A DNA stretch of 54,832 nt from Desulfurivibrio sp. (GCA_003605035.1 QZKJ01000058.1:1-54832), one strand, 5' to 3'; counted from the first letter of the stretch, positions 43,603 through 52,993 are shown. The notes: a model not told the origin generated them from the sequence alone. Made by a program: numbers and translations.

Positions 43603-43713
43603 TGAGGAGTAAGGAGTGAGGAGTTAGGAGTGAAAAGTAAGAAGTGAAAGGTGAAAAGATAGGATAAGGGTTTTCTTCTTCTCACTTCTTACTTTTCACT
43701 TCTCACTTCTTAC
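43603..43713. repeat. Purine/pyrimidine heptamer hairpin between proB and proA
   Basis: Eight heptamers of the form GTRAGRA/GTGAAAR run without a break from 43603, the base after the proB stop codon, to 43658. From 43679 to 43713 five complementary heptamers follow (TTCTCAC, TTCTTAC, TTTTCAC, TTCTCAC, TTCTTAC). The segment 43631-43648 is the exact complement of 43682-43699. The strand asymmetry (one arm all purine plus T, the other pyrimidine plus A) is striking. The proA ribosome binding site GGAG lies just outside at 43720-43723. Confidence 0.92.
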
Positions 43714-43728
43714 CCAACGGAGACAGAC

Positions 43729-44988
<1,260 letters not shown>

Positions 44989-44991
44989 TCG

Positions 44992-45100
44992 CCAGGAGCC
45001 AGGAGCCAGAATTCAGGAGACAGAAGGAAAAAACGAAATCAGTTATTCCGCCTCCTGACCCCTCACTCCTGACTCCTTACTTCTGACTCCTGACTTCTGA
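44992..45100. repeat. Heptamer hairpin element, copy C (proA-nadD spacer)
   Basis: The left arm CCAGGAG CCAGGAG CCAGAATT CAGGAGA starts 4 bases after the proA stop. The core has AAAAAACGAAATCAG-TTAT. The right arm is seven unbroken heptamers from 45052 to 45100 (CTCCTGA, CCCCTCA, CTCCTGA, CTCCTTA, CTTCTGA, CTCCTGA, CTTCTGA). It ends one base before the nadD ATG. Unit and core relate it to the elements at 25671, 27504 and 52994. Confidence 0.9.
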
Positions 45101-45101
45101 T

Positions 45102-45767
45102 ATGCAAAAAATCGGCCTGTACGGCGGCACCTTTGATCCGGTTCATCACGGCCACCTGGCAGTCGGCCGGGCCGCCCTCAGCCGGCTGGCCCTGGACACC
45201 CTCTACTTTATCCCGGCCTCCCTGCCGCCCCACAAGTCGGACCGGCCCATTACCCCTTTTGCCCACCGGGTGGCCATGCTGCGTCTGGCGCTGCAGGGCG
45301 AACCCCGTTTTTTCGTCTCCGACATCGAAGGGCTGCGCAGCGGCCCTTCCTACACCATCGACACCCTGGCGCAGTTCCGCCGGGAGCTGGGGCCGGCGGC
45401 GGATTTCTATTTTATCATCGGACTCGACGCCTTTGCCGATATCCGCAGCTGGAAAAGATACCAGGAACTGCTGGACAAAACCTCGTTTGTGGTGATCGCC
45501 CGGCCGTCCTGCGAAAGCCGGACAGTGGGCCAGGTGGTGGCCGCCTCTTTTCCCGACTGCCGGCTGGAGGAGAAGGGCATGTGGGTCCGGCAGGGCAGCC
45601 AGCGGATCTATGCCCTGGAGATGGAGCCGGTGCCGGTTTCCTCATCCCTGATCCGTGACAGATTGCGCAGGGGCGAGGCGGTTGATGGGCTGATCCCGGC
45701 GGAGGTGGTGGATTATCTGCGGCGCCACCGGCTTTTGTCCGCGGCAGGGCAGAAAAAAGGGGAGTGA
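45102..45767 (+). CDS. nadD: Nicotinate-nucleotide adenylyltransferase
   Basis: NadD adenylates nicotinate mononucleotide in NAD synthesis. The 221 aa protein has the nucleotidyltransferase motif GLYGGTFDPVHHGHLAVG (HxGH), PPHKSDRPITPFAHRVAML, FIIGLDAFADIRSWKRYQEL and the terminal VSSSLIRDRLRRGE. The start ATG 45102 is preceded only by pyrimidine-rich heptamers (CTTCTGAT), so no Shine-Dalgarno sequence is present. No later start would keep the GGTFDP motif. Confidence 0.96.
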   Translation: MQKIGLYGGTFDPVHHGHLAVGRAALSRLALDTLYFIPASLPPHKSDRPITPFAHRVAMLRLALQGEPRFFVSDIEGLRSGPSYTIDTLAQFRRELGPAADFYFIIGLDAFADIRSWKRYQELLDKTSFVVIARPSCESRTVGQVVAASFPDCRLEEKGMWVRQGSQRIYALEMEPVPVSSSLIRDRLRRGEAVDGLIPAEVVDYLRRHRLLSAAGQKKGE

Positions 45768-45786
45768 AAGAAACAGCGCGCGGCGC

Positions 45787-46551
45787 TCAGGGTAAATCGC
45801 CGTCCGGACTGTCCTCGATCAGGCAGCTGCTGTCCACAAAGGCGTAGGCGCTGTGCTTGTGGATCGACTCAAAGCTTTCCACCCCGACGGAGAACCAGTA
45901 GATGTCCGGCCGGGCGTGGACCAGTTCCGCCACCTTGCGCACCACATCCTCGACAAACATGGGGTTGTCGTATGCCTGTTCCGTGACAAACTTCTCATCC
46001 GGCCGCTTCAGGATGGAGAACACCTCGCAGGACACCCCGGATTCCACCAGGCTGATCAGGTCTTCCACCCAGATGAAGCTCCTGGATTTGATGTTGAGAT
46101 TGATTTCCGCCCGCTGGTTGTGGGCGCCGTAACGGCTGATCTCCTTGGAGCAGGGGCAGAGGGTGGTGCTGGGCACCCAGACCGACAGGATGAAGTCCTC
46201 ACCCTCGCCGATGCCGCCGGTAAAGCGGCAGGTATACTCCATGAGCCCGGAGGTTCTGGTCACCGGGGCCTTTTTTTCCAGGAAATAGGGGAAGGTCATC
46301 TCCAGGTGGGCCGAGTTGGCCTGCAGCCGGTCCTGCACCTCCCGCAGCAGTTTGGAGAAGATGGCGACGCTCATCTCCTCCTGGTATTTGTTCAGCACGG
46401 CCAGAAAGGTGGAGACGCAGGTTTCCCGGTAATCCCGCGGCATGTTCACCTGCAGCATGATGCTGGCCACGGTGTCCTGCAGCCCGCCCGATTTTTCCCG
46501 GATTTTCACCGGGTAGCGGATGTTTTTGATGCCTACGGTTTTCAGTTTCAT
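45787..46551 (-). CDS. folE2: GTP cyclohydrolase FolE2 (type IB)
   Basis: FolE2 converts GTP to dihydroneopterin triphosphate, the first step of folate (and queuosine precursor) synthesis; it is the alternative to zinc-dependent FolE. The 254 aa protein has KNIRYPVKIREK at the N-terminus, the active-site Cys in TTLCPCSKEISRYGAHNQR, and YWFSVGVESFESIHKHSAYA near the end, all typical of COG1469. It is on the opposite strand to its neighbours, convergent with nadD (19-base gap) and divergent from hslR. ATG 46551 has AAGG 7 bases upstream. Confidence 0.95.
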   Translation of the reverse strand: MKLKTVGIKNIRYPVKIREKSGGLQDTVASIMLQVNMPRDYRETCVSTFLAVLNKYQEEMSVAIFSKLLREVQDRLQANSAHLEMTFPYFLEKKAPVTRTSGLMEYTCRFTGGIGEGEDFILSVWVPSTTLCPCSKEISRYGAHNQRAEINLNIKSRSFIWVEDLISLVESGVSCEVFSILKRPDEKFVTEQAYDNPMFVEDVVRKVAELVHARPDIYWFSVGVESFESIHKHSAYAFVDSSCLIEDSPDGDLP

Positions 46552-46724
46552 TTGTGAGCCTTTTACCTTTTTTTAACGGCACCGCCAACAGGTTTTTGCA
46601 GCAGGCGGTTTTCCGGCAGGGCCTGGTCCCCGGATCACTGCTCGACCATGCCTCTTGAAGTGCTTTGCAGTCAGGACAAAATGTGGTAATTTGACTCATT
46701 ATTTTCCTTAATTATCTGGTTTGC

Positions 46725-47126
46725 ATGGAAATGACCGATACCGATGACAAGGTGCGCATAGACAAGTGGCTGTGGGCCGCCCGTTTTTACAAGACCAGGA
46801 CCCTGGCGGCGGCGGCGGTGACCGGCGGTCATGTGCATGTGAACGGCGCCAGGGTCAAGGCGGCCCGCGCCGTGGCCATCGGCGACGAGTTGCGCATTGT
46901 CAGAAATGAGGAGGAGTTTGTCGTCATCGTGCAGGCCCTCTCCGAGAAACGGGGTCCTGCCACCGTGGCTCGCACCCTCTATGAAGAGACGGAAGAGAGC
47001 CGGGCCGCCCGCGAGCTGCAGGGGACCGAGCGGCGGCTGCTCAATCTGGGCCGCTCTTTTCCGCCGCCGAAACGGCCGGGGAAAAGGGACAGGCGGCTGA
47101 TTCGCAAATTTACCAAGAAGGCATAA
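46725..47126 (+). CDS. hslR: Hsp15-type S4-domain RNA-binding protein
   Basis: Hsp15 (HslR) binds free 50S subunits carrying a nascent chain, in ribosome recycling. The 133 aa protein has the S4 domain VRIDKWLWAARFYKTRTLA, TGGHVHVNGARVKAARAV and a basic tail (PPKRPGKRDRRLIRKF). It could also be called a general S4-domain protein. The start is ATG 46725 or the ATG at 46731; no strong ribosome binding site is visible. It is divergent from folE2. Confidence 0.88.
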   Translation: MEMTDTDDKVRIDKWLWAARFYKTRTLAAAAVTGGHVHVNGARVKAARAVAIGDELRIVRNEEEFVVIVQALSEKRGPATVARTLYEETEESRAARELQGTERRLLNLGRSFPPPKRPGKRDRRLIRKFTKKA

Positions 47127-47136
47127 GACAAGGGAA

Positions 47137-47164
47137 GTGAGGAGTAAGGAGTAAGGAGTGAGAA
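47137..47164 (+). repeat. Heptamer run, half element
   Basis: Four heptamers GTGAGGA, GTAAGGA, GTAAGGA, GTGAGAA follow one another, with the same units as the left arm of the proB-proA element. No complementary right arm follows, so this is a half copy; a different inverted repeat (47185-47223) takes its place. Confidence 0.75.
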
Positions 47165-47184
47165 GAATAGGGCAAGAGGGTAGG

Positions 47185-47223
47185 GGGCTTGTGCCCGCCC
47201 TTATTCCGGGCAGGCACAAGGCC
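47185..47223. repeat. REP-like inverted repeat upstream of purH
   Basis: GGGCTTGTGCCCGCCC (47185-47200) and GGGCAGGCACAAGGCC (47208-47223) are complementary at 14 of 16 bases around a 7-base loop. The arm type (CTTGTGCCTGCCC) differs from the palindromes at 14565 and 15499. It ends 46 bases before purH. There is no T-tract. Confidence 0.8.
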
Positions 47224-47269
47224 TGCCCCTGCAACCCCTGATGACCCATTTCAACAAAGGGAGAACGAT

Positions 47270-47884
47270 ATGAAAAAAGCGGAAAGGGCGCTGATCAGCC
47301 TGACGGATAAATCAGGAATCGAAGGTTTTGCCAGGGAACTCGACAGCCTGGGCATCGAGATTCTCTCCACCGGCGGCACGGCCAAAAAACTGCGGGACAG
47401 CGGCATCAAGGTCAAGGATGTCTCCGAGTTCACCGGTTTCCCGGAGATGCTGGACGGCCGGGTAAAAACCCTCCATCCCAAGGTGCACGGCGGCATTCTG
47501 GCGCAAAAGACCAATCCGGAGCATCTGCGGCAGATGCAGGAGCACGGTCTGCAGGCCATCGATATCGTGGCGGTCAATCTCTATGCCTTTGACAAGGCCA
47601 CAGCCGACCCCGGCTGCACCCTGGCCCATGCCATTGAAAATATCGATATCGGCGGTCCGACCATGCTCAGGGCCGCGGCCAAGAACTTCCAGGATGTGAC
47701 GGTCATCGTCGATCCTGCCGATTATCCCGCGGTCATTGCCGAGATCAGGGCGCACGGCAACACCACCCTGAAGACCCGTTTCCGGCTCTGCGCTAAAGTT
47801 TTTGCCCTGACCAGCCGATACGATACGGCAATCTCCGCCTGGCTCGATCAGGTGGATGTTGACAAGAATCCCCATTTTGCCTGA
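47270..47884 (+). CDS. purH: IMP cyclohydrolase, single-domain PurH
   Basis: The 204 aa protein is the N-terminal, MGS-like cyclohydrolase half of PurH, which closes FAICAR to IMP. Visible are [58 protein letters not shown] and [18 protein letters not shown]. Bifunctional PurH is about 520 aa. The AICAR formyltransferase domain is absent, and no frame for it follows; purN starts 11 bases later. ATG 47270 with AAAGGGAG upstream is the right start. The formyl transfer step must be done by another protein. Confidence 0.95.
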   Translation: MKKAERALISLTDKSGIEGFARELDSLGIEILSTGGTAKKLRDSGIKVKDVSEFTGFPEMLDGRVKTLHPKVHGGILAQKTNPEHLRQMQEHGLQAIDIVAVNLYAFDKATADPGCTLAHAIENIDIGGPTMLRAAAKNFQDVTVIVDPADYPAVIAEIRAHGNTTLKTRFRLCAKVFALTSRYDTAISAWLDQVDVDKNPHFA

Positions 47885-47895
47885 GGAGCGTTCAC

Positions 47896-48462
47896 ATGAA
47901 AATGGCAGTTCTTCTTTCCGGCAGCGGCCGCACCCTGGATAATTTCCATGAGCGGATCGCGGCCGGCGCCATGCAGGGCAGCATCGTGCTGGTCGTCTCC
48001 AACGTCCCGGACGCCCTTGGTCTGCAGAAAGCCCGCAACTACGGCTACCCCGCCTTTCACGCCGCCGACAACGCTGCCATCAACCGGCTGATCGTCGAGC
48101 ATGGGGCGGAGCTGATCCTGCTGGCCGGCTTTCTCAAACTCTACAAGCCGTCGGCCCATCTGCAGCGCAACGTGCTCAATATCCATCCATCGCTCATCCC
48201 CTCCTTCTGCGGCCCCGGTTTTTATGGCATGAAGGTGCACCGGGCCGTGCACCAGCGCGGGGTGAAGGTGAGCGGCTGCACCGTGCATTTTGCCAATGAG
48301 GTGTATGACGAGGGGCCAATCATCGTGCAGAAATGCGTGCCGCTGGCTGAGGGCGACACCCCGGATGATATCGCCCACAAGGTGTTTGACCAGGAGTGCG
48401 AGGCGTATCCCGAAGCGATCAACCTGGTGCATGAAAAGGGCATCGACGCCTTCTGGCGTTAA
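47896..48462 (+). CDS. purN: Phosphoribosylglycinamide formyltransferase-like PurN
   Basis: PurN transfers formyl from 10-formyl-THF to GAR in purine synthesis. The 188 aa protein has AVLLSGSGRTLDNF, the catalytic Asn and His in VLNIHPSLIPSF, SGCTVHFANEVYDEGPIIVQ with the catalytic Asp, and TPDDIAHKVFDQECEAYPEAI. Pairing with single-domain PurH raises the question whether it could also serve AICAR, but its motifs are those of ordinary PurN. It lies 11 bases after purH. Confidence 0.93.
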   Translation: MKMAVLLSGSGRTLDNFHERIAAGAMQGSIVLVVSNVPDALGLQKARNYGYPAFHAADNAAINRLIVEHGAELILLAGFLKLYKPSAHLQRNVLNIHPSLIPSFCGPGFYGMKVHRAVHQRGVKVSGCTVHFANEVYDEGPIIVQKCVPLAEGDTPDDIAHKVFDQECEAYPEAINLVHEKGIDAFWR

Positions 48463-48487
48463 GGGCTGACAGAGCAAGGTGACTGTG

Positions 48488-49030
48488 ATGGCGAAAAAAA
48501 ATAGAACGATTATGCTGGCTCAGGACATCGAACGTTCCCTGACCAGGATGGCGCTGCAGATCATGGAGGACAACCGGGGCACTAGGAAGCTGGCCCTGAT
48601 CGGCATCCATACCGGCGGGGTATTCCTGGCCGACCGGTTGCAGAGGATCATCAGGGGGCATGAGGGGCTGGAGCTGCCGGTGGGTTATCTGGATATCACC
48701 CTGTACCGGGATGACTGGAGTCTGGTCAGCCAGAATCCCATCGTCAAGAAGACGGAGATCCCTTTTTCCGTGGAAGAGTGCACCCTGATCCTGGTGGATG
48801 ATGTGCTCTATACCGGCCGGACCATCCGCGCCGCCCTTGACGCCATCATGGATCTGGGCCGGCCCCGGGTCATCCAGCTGGCCGTGCTGATCAACCGCCA
48901 GTGCGGCCGGGAGCTGCCGATTCAGCCCAATTACTCAGGGCTTGACGTGCATGAACACCTCACCGATCATGTTGATGTCATGCTCCAGGAAAAAGGCGGC
49001 AGAGACGAGGTTGTGCTGGAATCCGACTGA
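48488..49030 (+). CDS. pyrR: PyrR pyrimidine regulator / uracil phosphoribosyltransferase
   Basis: PyrR regulates pyr genes in Gram-positives by binding mRNA, and has uracil phosphoribosyltransferase activity. In many Gram-negatives only the enzyme role is likely. The 180 aa protein has LALIGIHTGGVFLADRL, DITLYRDDWSLVSQNP and the PRPP loop LILVDDVLYTGRTIRAAL, with the YSGLDVHEHL ending. ATG 48488 with AAGGTG at 48475-48480 is preferred over GTG 48479. Confidence 0.94.
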   Translation: MAKKNRTIMLAQDIERSLTRMALQIMEDNRGTRKLALIGIHTGGVFLADRLQRIIRGHEGLELPVGYLDITLYRDDWSLVSQNPIVKKTEIPFSVEECTLILVDDVLYTGRTIRAALDAIMDLGRPRVIQLAVLINRQCGRELPIQPNYSGLDVHEHLTDHVDVMLQEKGGRDEVVLESD

Positions 49031-49042
49031 TGTTCTGACGCC

Positions 49043-50413
49043 ATGGAAGAGCTTAGCAAGAGGAGCCGGGGATTGGAAGAGATCAATAAACGTATTGCCC
49101 AGAAAAAGGCTGATTATGAGCGGTATAATTTCAGCAAGGTGCAGAACGATATTCTCAAGACCTTTTTCGATCTGGCTCAGGAGTACAATACCCTGGAGGA
49201 GTTTTATCAGATCAGCGTGGCGGTCCTGCAGGAGTTCATGGGGGTGCAGGCCAGACTCTATCTGGTCAACGAGGCGACCCGTGAACTGGAGTTTGTCTGC
49301 GACAGCAGCCAGGGCCTGCAGGAAGCGGGGGCAGGGGCGCCGGAGCATATTGTCCTCTGTGACAGGATGTATGCCATTGACGGCGCCTTTGTGGTGCCCA
49401 TCATCAGCAAGATGATGCCCGACGCCCCTGAACACCCCAAGGATAAGGAGCTGCTGCAGGGCATGCTGGAAGTGGAGGCGCCCCACGCCCTGACCTCCCA
49501 GGAGCAGTTTTTCCTCTGCAAGTTCGCCAACCGCATCGGCTTCAATCTCTATAACCGCCGCATGTCCATCCAGAATATCAAGCATCTCAAGTTCATCAAC
49601 AATCTGGTCATGGATATTGAGCATAATGTCATTATCCCCAACATGTACTTCAAACATCTTTTCAACCGCATCCGCACCAAGATCCATGATGTGGAAGAGC
49701 TTGAAAAGAAGATGCGGGACATGAAAAACGCCATCCAGATGGACCGGACCTCATGCGAGGATATCATAAAAAAGGTAGCGGCCCTGCACCAGGACCTGAT
49801 CGATTATCACCAGGAGATGCTCAGGCATCACAACAACTGCAGCCTGTTCCTGGAGAGCCTTTTCCGGCGCGATCATTTTGAAAAGGGCCATCTGGTGCTC
49901 CATTCCAAGCGATGTTTCGTGGAAAAGGAGATCATTCTCCCCCAGCTTGAACATTTCGCCAGAAGGCTGGAGGCCCAGGGCATCACCATTGAACGGCCGA
50001 CTGACATGTCGTCTGAGCAGATTCCCCTGCGGGTTGACATCGGCCTGCTGTCCCAGGTCTATGCCAACTACTTTTCCAATGCGGTGAAATACACGGAAGA
50101 GATTATTGACCATGCCGGCCGGCCCCGCAAGGCCATCGCCTATGGCCGCACGGTGCTGCCCGATTATTTCCGCATCGGCATGTCCGGCATCAAATTCAAT
50201 GTATTCACCACCGGCCCCCACCTGGACTGCGAGGATGTGGCAGCCCTCTACACCGAAGGTTTCCGGGGCAAGAACAGCGGCCGGCAGAGCGGCACCGGCC
50301 ACGGGCTCACCTTTGTCAAGCAGGTGGTGGAGATGCATGGCGGCGAAGCAGGCTACGAGGCGACCGAAGAAGGCAACAACTTCTTCTTCATCCTGCCTGT
50401 TGATGAAATATGA
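49043..50413 (+). CDS. GAF-domain histidine kinase-like protein
   Basis: The 456 aa soluble protein starts with a short coiled coil. A GAF-like region (about 30-175) follows with FYQISVAVLQEFMGVQARLYLVN, and then long helices (about 180-270) with a possible dimerisation/phospho-acceptor His (NLVMDIEHNVIIPN). The C-terminal HATPase domain shows the N-box VYANYFSNAVKYTEE and the G2 box SGTGHGLTFVKQVVEMHGGE. The G1 box (DxGxG) is not evident, replaced by GFRGKNSG-type sequence. No partner regulator is adjacent. It lies 12 bases after pyrR and overlaps the U32 gene by 4 bases, so it is in that operon. Confidence 0.78.
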   Translation: MEELSKRSRGLEEINKRIAQKKADYERYNFSKVQNDILKTFFDLAQEYNTLEEFYQISVAVLQEFMGVQARLYLVNEATRELEFVCDSSQGLQEAGAGAPEHIVLCDRMYAIDGAFVVPIISKMMPDAPEHPKDKELLQGMLEVEAPHALTSQEQFFLCKFANRIGFNLYNRRMSIQNIKHLKFINNLVMDIEHNVIIPNMYFKHLFNRIRTKIHDVEELEKKMRDMKNAIQMDRTSCEDIIKKVAALHQDLIDYHQEMLRHHNNCSLFLESLFRRDHFEKGHLVLHSKRCFVEKEIILPQLEHFARRLEAQGITIERPTDMSSEQIPLRVDIGLLSQVYANYFSNAVKYTEEIIDHAGRPRKAIAYGRTVLPDYFRIGMSGIKFNVFTTGPHLDCEDVAALYTEGFRGKNSGRQSGTGHGLTFVKQVVEMHGGEAGYEATEEGNNFFFILPVDEI

Positions 50414-52602
50414 AGGGGGCTCTGGTCAATAAACCCGAACTCCTCGCCCCGGCCGGCTCGCTCGAGGTCTTTGCCACGGCGGTGGAAGAAGGGGCTGATG
50501 CCGTGTATATCGGCGCCCCGGCCTGGAACGCCCGCGCCCTGGCCAGGAATTTCACCCCGGAGGAGCTGGCCGCCATGATCGATTACGGCCACAAAAACGG
50601 GGTCAGGGTCTACCTGGCCATGAACAGCCTGGTCAAGGAAGACGAGATCCCGCAGCTGGTTGAACTGCTGGCGCTTCTGGAACAGCTCGCCCCCGACGCC
50701 CTGATCATCCAGGATCTCGGCCTCTACGCCCTGGTCAGCAAATATTTCCCCTCCTTTACCCTGCATGCCAGCACCCTGATGGGGGCCCACAACTCCCTGG
50801 CGGTGCGGCAGTTTGCCGACATGGGCTTTAAGCGGGTGGTGCTGGCCCGGGAGGTGACCCTTGCGGAGATGGAGAAGATCCATGCCGAGTGCCCGATTGA
50901 GCTGGAGGTCTTTGTCCATGGCGCGCTCTGCTTCAGCTATTCCGGTCTGTGTCTTTTTTCCAGTTACCTGGGCGGCAAGAGCGGGCTGCGGGGCCGCTGC
51001 GTGCAGCCGTGCCGCCGGCGTTACAGCTGGGCTGCCGCCGGGCCCGGCCAGCAGCCCGGTTATTTTTTTTCCATGAATGACCTGGAGGCCATCGAGCTGC
51101 TGCCCCGGCTTGCCGCAGCCGGGGTGGTTTCCTTCAAGATCGAGGGCCGCATGCGCAGCGCAAGCTACGTGGGCTCGGTGGTCAAGGCCTACCGCAGGAT
51201 GATTGATGCCGGCGACAATGTCGCCGAGGTGCTGCCCGAGGTGCGCGGCCTGCTCCATGACGCCATGGGCCGCCGGCCCACGGCCGGCTATTTCTCCTCC
51301 CCCCGGCCGGCTGACGCCATCACCCCGTTTCAGACCGGCAACATCGGCCATTTTTTAGGTCGGGCCAGCGGGACAAAGGCTGGGCGGATCTCGCTGCTGC
51401 TGCAGGAGACGGTGGAGACGGGCGACCGGGTGCGCCTGCATCAGGAAGAGAGCGGTGAGCGCGCCTCCTTCACCGTCAGGGAGATCCGCCGGGAGGGCAG
51501 GGTGGTTGAGCGGGGCGCCAGGGGAGAGACGGTGTCGCTGCTGCTGCCCGGCGTGCAGGCCGAGGCCGGGGACGCCCTCTACAAGGTGGATGTGCGCAGC
51601 CGCCGGCAGATGGAGGCCCGCAAGGGCAGATTGACGCCGCCGGCGCAGTTTAAAAAGGTGATTGACAGGGCGGTCAGGCAGGGCAGGGCGCCGGCCGTAC
51701 TCAAGGCCCTGGCCCTGGGGCAGGCAAGCGTGGCGCAGCGCCAGGCCTCCCGCGGCAGACGGGGCGTGACCCCCGGCGGCAGGCAGACCAGGCCGCAGAT
51801 ACTGCCGGTGTGGCTCAAGGGCGGCGATCTGCGCCTGCTCAACCAGGCGGTCTTTGAGCGGCCGGAGCGGCTGCTGGTGACCCTGGACCGGGAGAGCCTC
51901 AAGCAGCTGCAGCAGCAGAAAAAATCCCAGCAGCATCAGCTGAAAACCATCACCTGGGCGCTGCCGCCGGTGATTCTGGAAGACGAGGTGCCCTTTTACC
52001 GGCAGGCGGTCAATGAGCTGGTGGGCCAGGGCTTCCGCCAGTGGATGATCGGCCATATCGGCCAGCTGCAGCTGTTTTCCGGCAAGGCGGAGGCGGGCGG
52101 CGGACGGCCCCCGTCGTCAAAACTCGAACTCGCCGGCGATTATACCCTGAATGTGCTCAATTCCCTGGCCGTGGGCCTGCTGCGGGGCATGGGGCTTGCC
52201 ACGGTGCTGCTTGCCATTGAGGCCGACCGGGAGGCCCTGCAGCAGGTATGCGCCCATAAGCAGAAGAGTCGCGCCGGCCTGGTGGTCTTCGCCCGGCCGC
52301 CGCTCTTTACCGCCCGGCTGCAGCCTGATTTTTTCCAGTTCAATAAAATCTTCCTCAGTCCGCGCGGCGAGCGCTTCGAGCTGGTGCGCCGCTGGGGGCA
52401 GACCCTGGCCCTGCCGGACAAGCCCTTTTCGCTGCTGCCCCAGCTTGGTGAATTAAAAGGGGCTGGCTTTGATTTCGCCCTGATAGATCTCTCCTTTGTG
52501 TCGCTGCATAAAAAGGAAACAGCGGCGCTGCGTAAGATCTTTGCCGGCAAAAGCAGGGAACGCGGCCAGGAGACCTTCAACTTTTTCCGCACCCTGCAGT
52601 AG
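50410..52602 (+). CDS. U32-family protein, RlhA-like (23S rRNA cytidine hydroxylation type)
   Basis: The 730 aa protein has an N-terminal TIM-barrel-like U32 domain (KPELLAPAGSLEVFATAVEEGADAVYIG, LHASTLMGAHNSLAVRQFADMG in overlapping pieces). It has the family Cys cluster in FVHGALCFSYSGLCLFSSYLGG and GRCVQPCRRRY, and a long C-terminal part of DUF3656 type. E. coli RlhA (about 650 aa) hydroxylates a 23S rRNA cytidine using prephenate and an iron-sulfur cluster; older annotations call it a collagenase-like peptidase. The length and added domain favour an RlhA-type protein over the shorter TrhP. ATG 50410 overlaps the kinase stop. Confidence 0.85.
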   Translation: MKGALVNKPELLAPAGSLEVFATAVEEGADAVYIGAPAWNARALARNFTPEELAAMIDYGHKNGVRVYLAMNSLVKEDEIPQLVELLALLEQLAPDALIIQDLGLYALVSKYFPSFTLHASTLMGAHNSLAVRQFADMGFKRVVLAREVTLAEMEKIHAECPIELEVFVHGALCFSYSGLCLFSSYLGGKSGLRGRCVQPCRRRYSWAAAGPGQQPGYFFSMNDLEAIELLPRLAAAGVVSFKIEGRMRSASYVGSVVKAYRRMIDAGDNVAEVLPEVRGLLHDAMGRRPTAGYFSSPRPADAITPFQTGNIGHFLGRASGTKAGRISLLLQETVETGDRVRLHQEESGERASFTVREIRREGRVVERGARGETVSLLLPGVQAEAGDALYKVDVRSRRQMEARKGRLTPPAQFKKVIDRAVRQGRAPAVLKALALGQASVAQRQASRGRRGVTPGGRQTRPQILPVWLKGGDLRLLNQAVFERPERLLVTLDRESLKQLQQQKKSQQHQLKTITWALPPVILEDEVPFYRQAVNELVGQGFRQWMIGHIGQLQLFSGKAEAGGGRPPSSKLELAGDYTLNVLNSLAVGLLRGMGLATVLLAIEADREALQQVCAHKQKSRAGLVVFARPPLFTARLQPDFFQFNKIFLSPRGERFELVRRWGQTLALPDKPFSLLPQLGELKGAGFDFALIDLSFVSLHKKETAALRKIFAGKSRERGQETFNFFRTLQ

Positions 52603-52685
52603 GCAAGCGGACTGTTTCCCCCGGTCCCGCCGCAATCCCCCAATCCGCAATTCAATACCTATTCATTCCCTTTAGATTGACTGAG

Positions 52686-52703
52686 AAAATAAATCTGTCC
52701 CCA
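52686..52703. repeat. Short REP-type motif at the truncated gene
   Basis: AAAATAAATCTGTCCCC lies exactly at the 3' end of the truncated small ORF. I recall this motif as a common repeat end near REP-associated tyrosine transposases in Proteobacteria; this is from memory and not checked. It supplies the early stop context of the neighbouring frame. Confidence 0.45.
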
Positions 52704-52991
52704 TTACCACTGCAATGCCCAGTTCGAACCCTTGACCTTCATCCAGAGATAGAGGGGGCCGACCGGGGCGGTCTGGCTGTATGCCGCGCCATGATTCTGC
52801 TCATTGATGCCGCTGGTCCATACCGCCTCCTCCACCGTCAGCCGGGCCTCCTCGGCCTGGACAAGGCGAACGGGCAGGATCGCCGACATGGTGAACCAAA
52901 GGATGAAATAAATACGCAACTTTCTTGCTTGATCTATTTTGTCGGAATAACGGTATTTTTGCGACATAGTTGCCGCGCTGATCTCAGTCAT
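52704..52991 (-). pseudogene. Truncated exported protein, DUF2914-like start
   Basis: The 95 aa frame has a hydrophobic signal-like segment (RIYFILWFTMSAILPVRL, ending VQA-EE) and then LTVEEAVWTSGINEQN and VGPLYLWMKVKGS. This looks like the beginning of a periplasmic beta-sheet domain of the DUF2914 kind, about 100 aa in full. The frame stops after GSNWALQW, where the REP-type motif 52686-52703 begins, so the 3' half seems to have been lost on insertion. Start could be 52991 or 52967. The identity is tentative. Confidence 0.55.
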
Positions 52992-52993
52992 GT

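Noticed and set aside
46199..46699. Minus-strand frame upstream of and overlapping folE2, starting with a Cys-rich segment and a good AAGGA-ATG
   Set aside because: Only the first 45-50 codons lie outside folE2; the rest is the shifted frame of a real gene. No stop separates them, so a functional product is unlikely, although the start signal is good.
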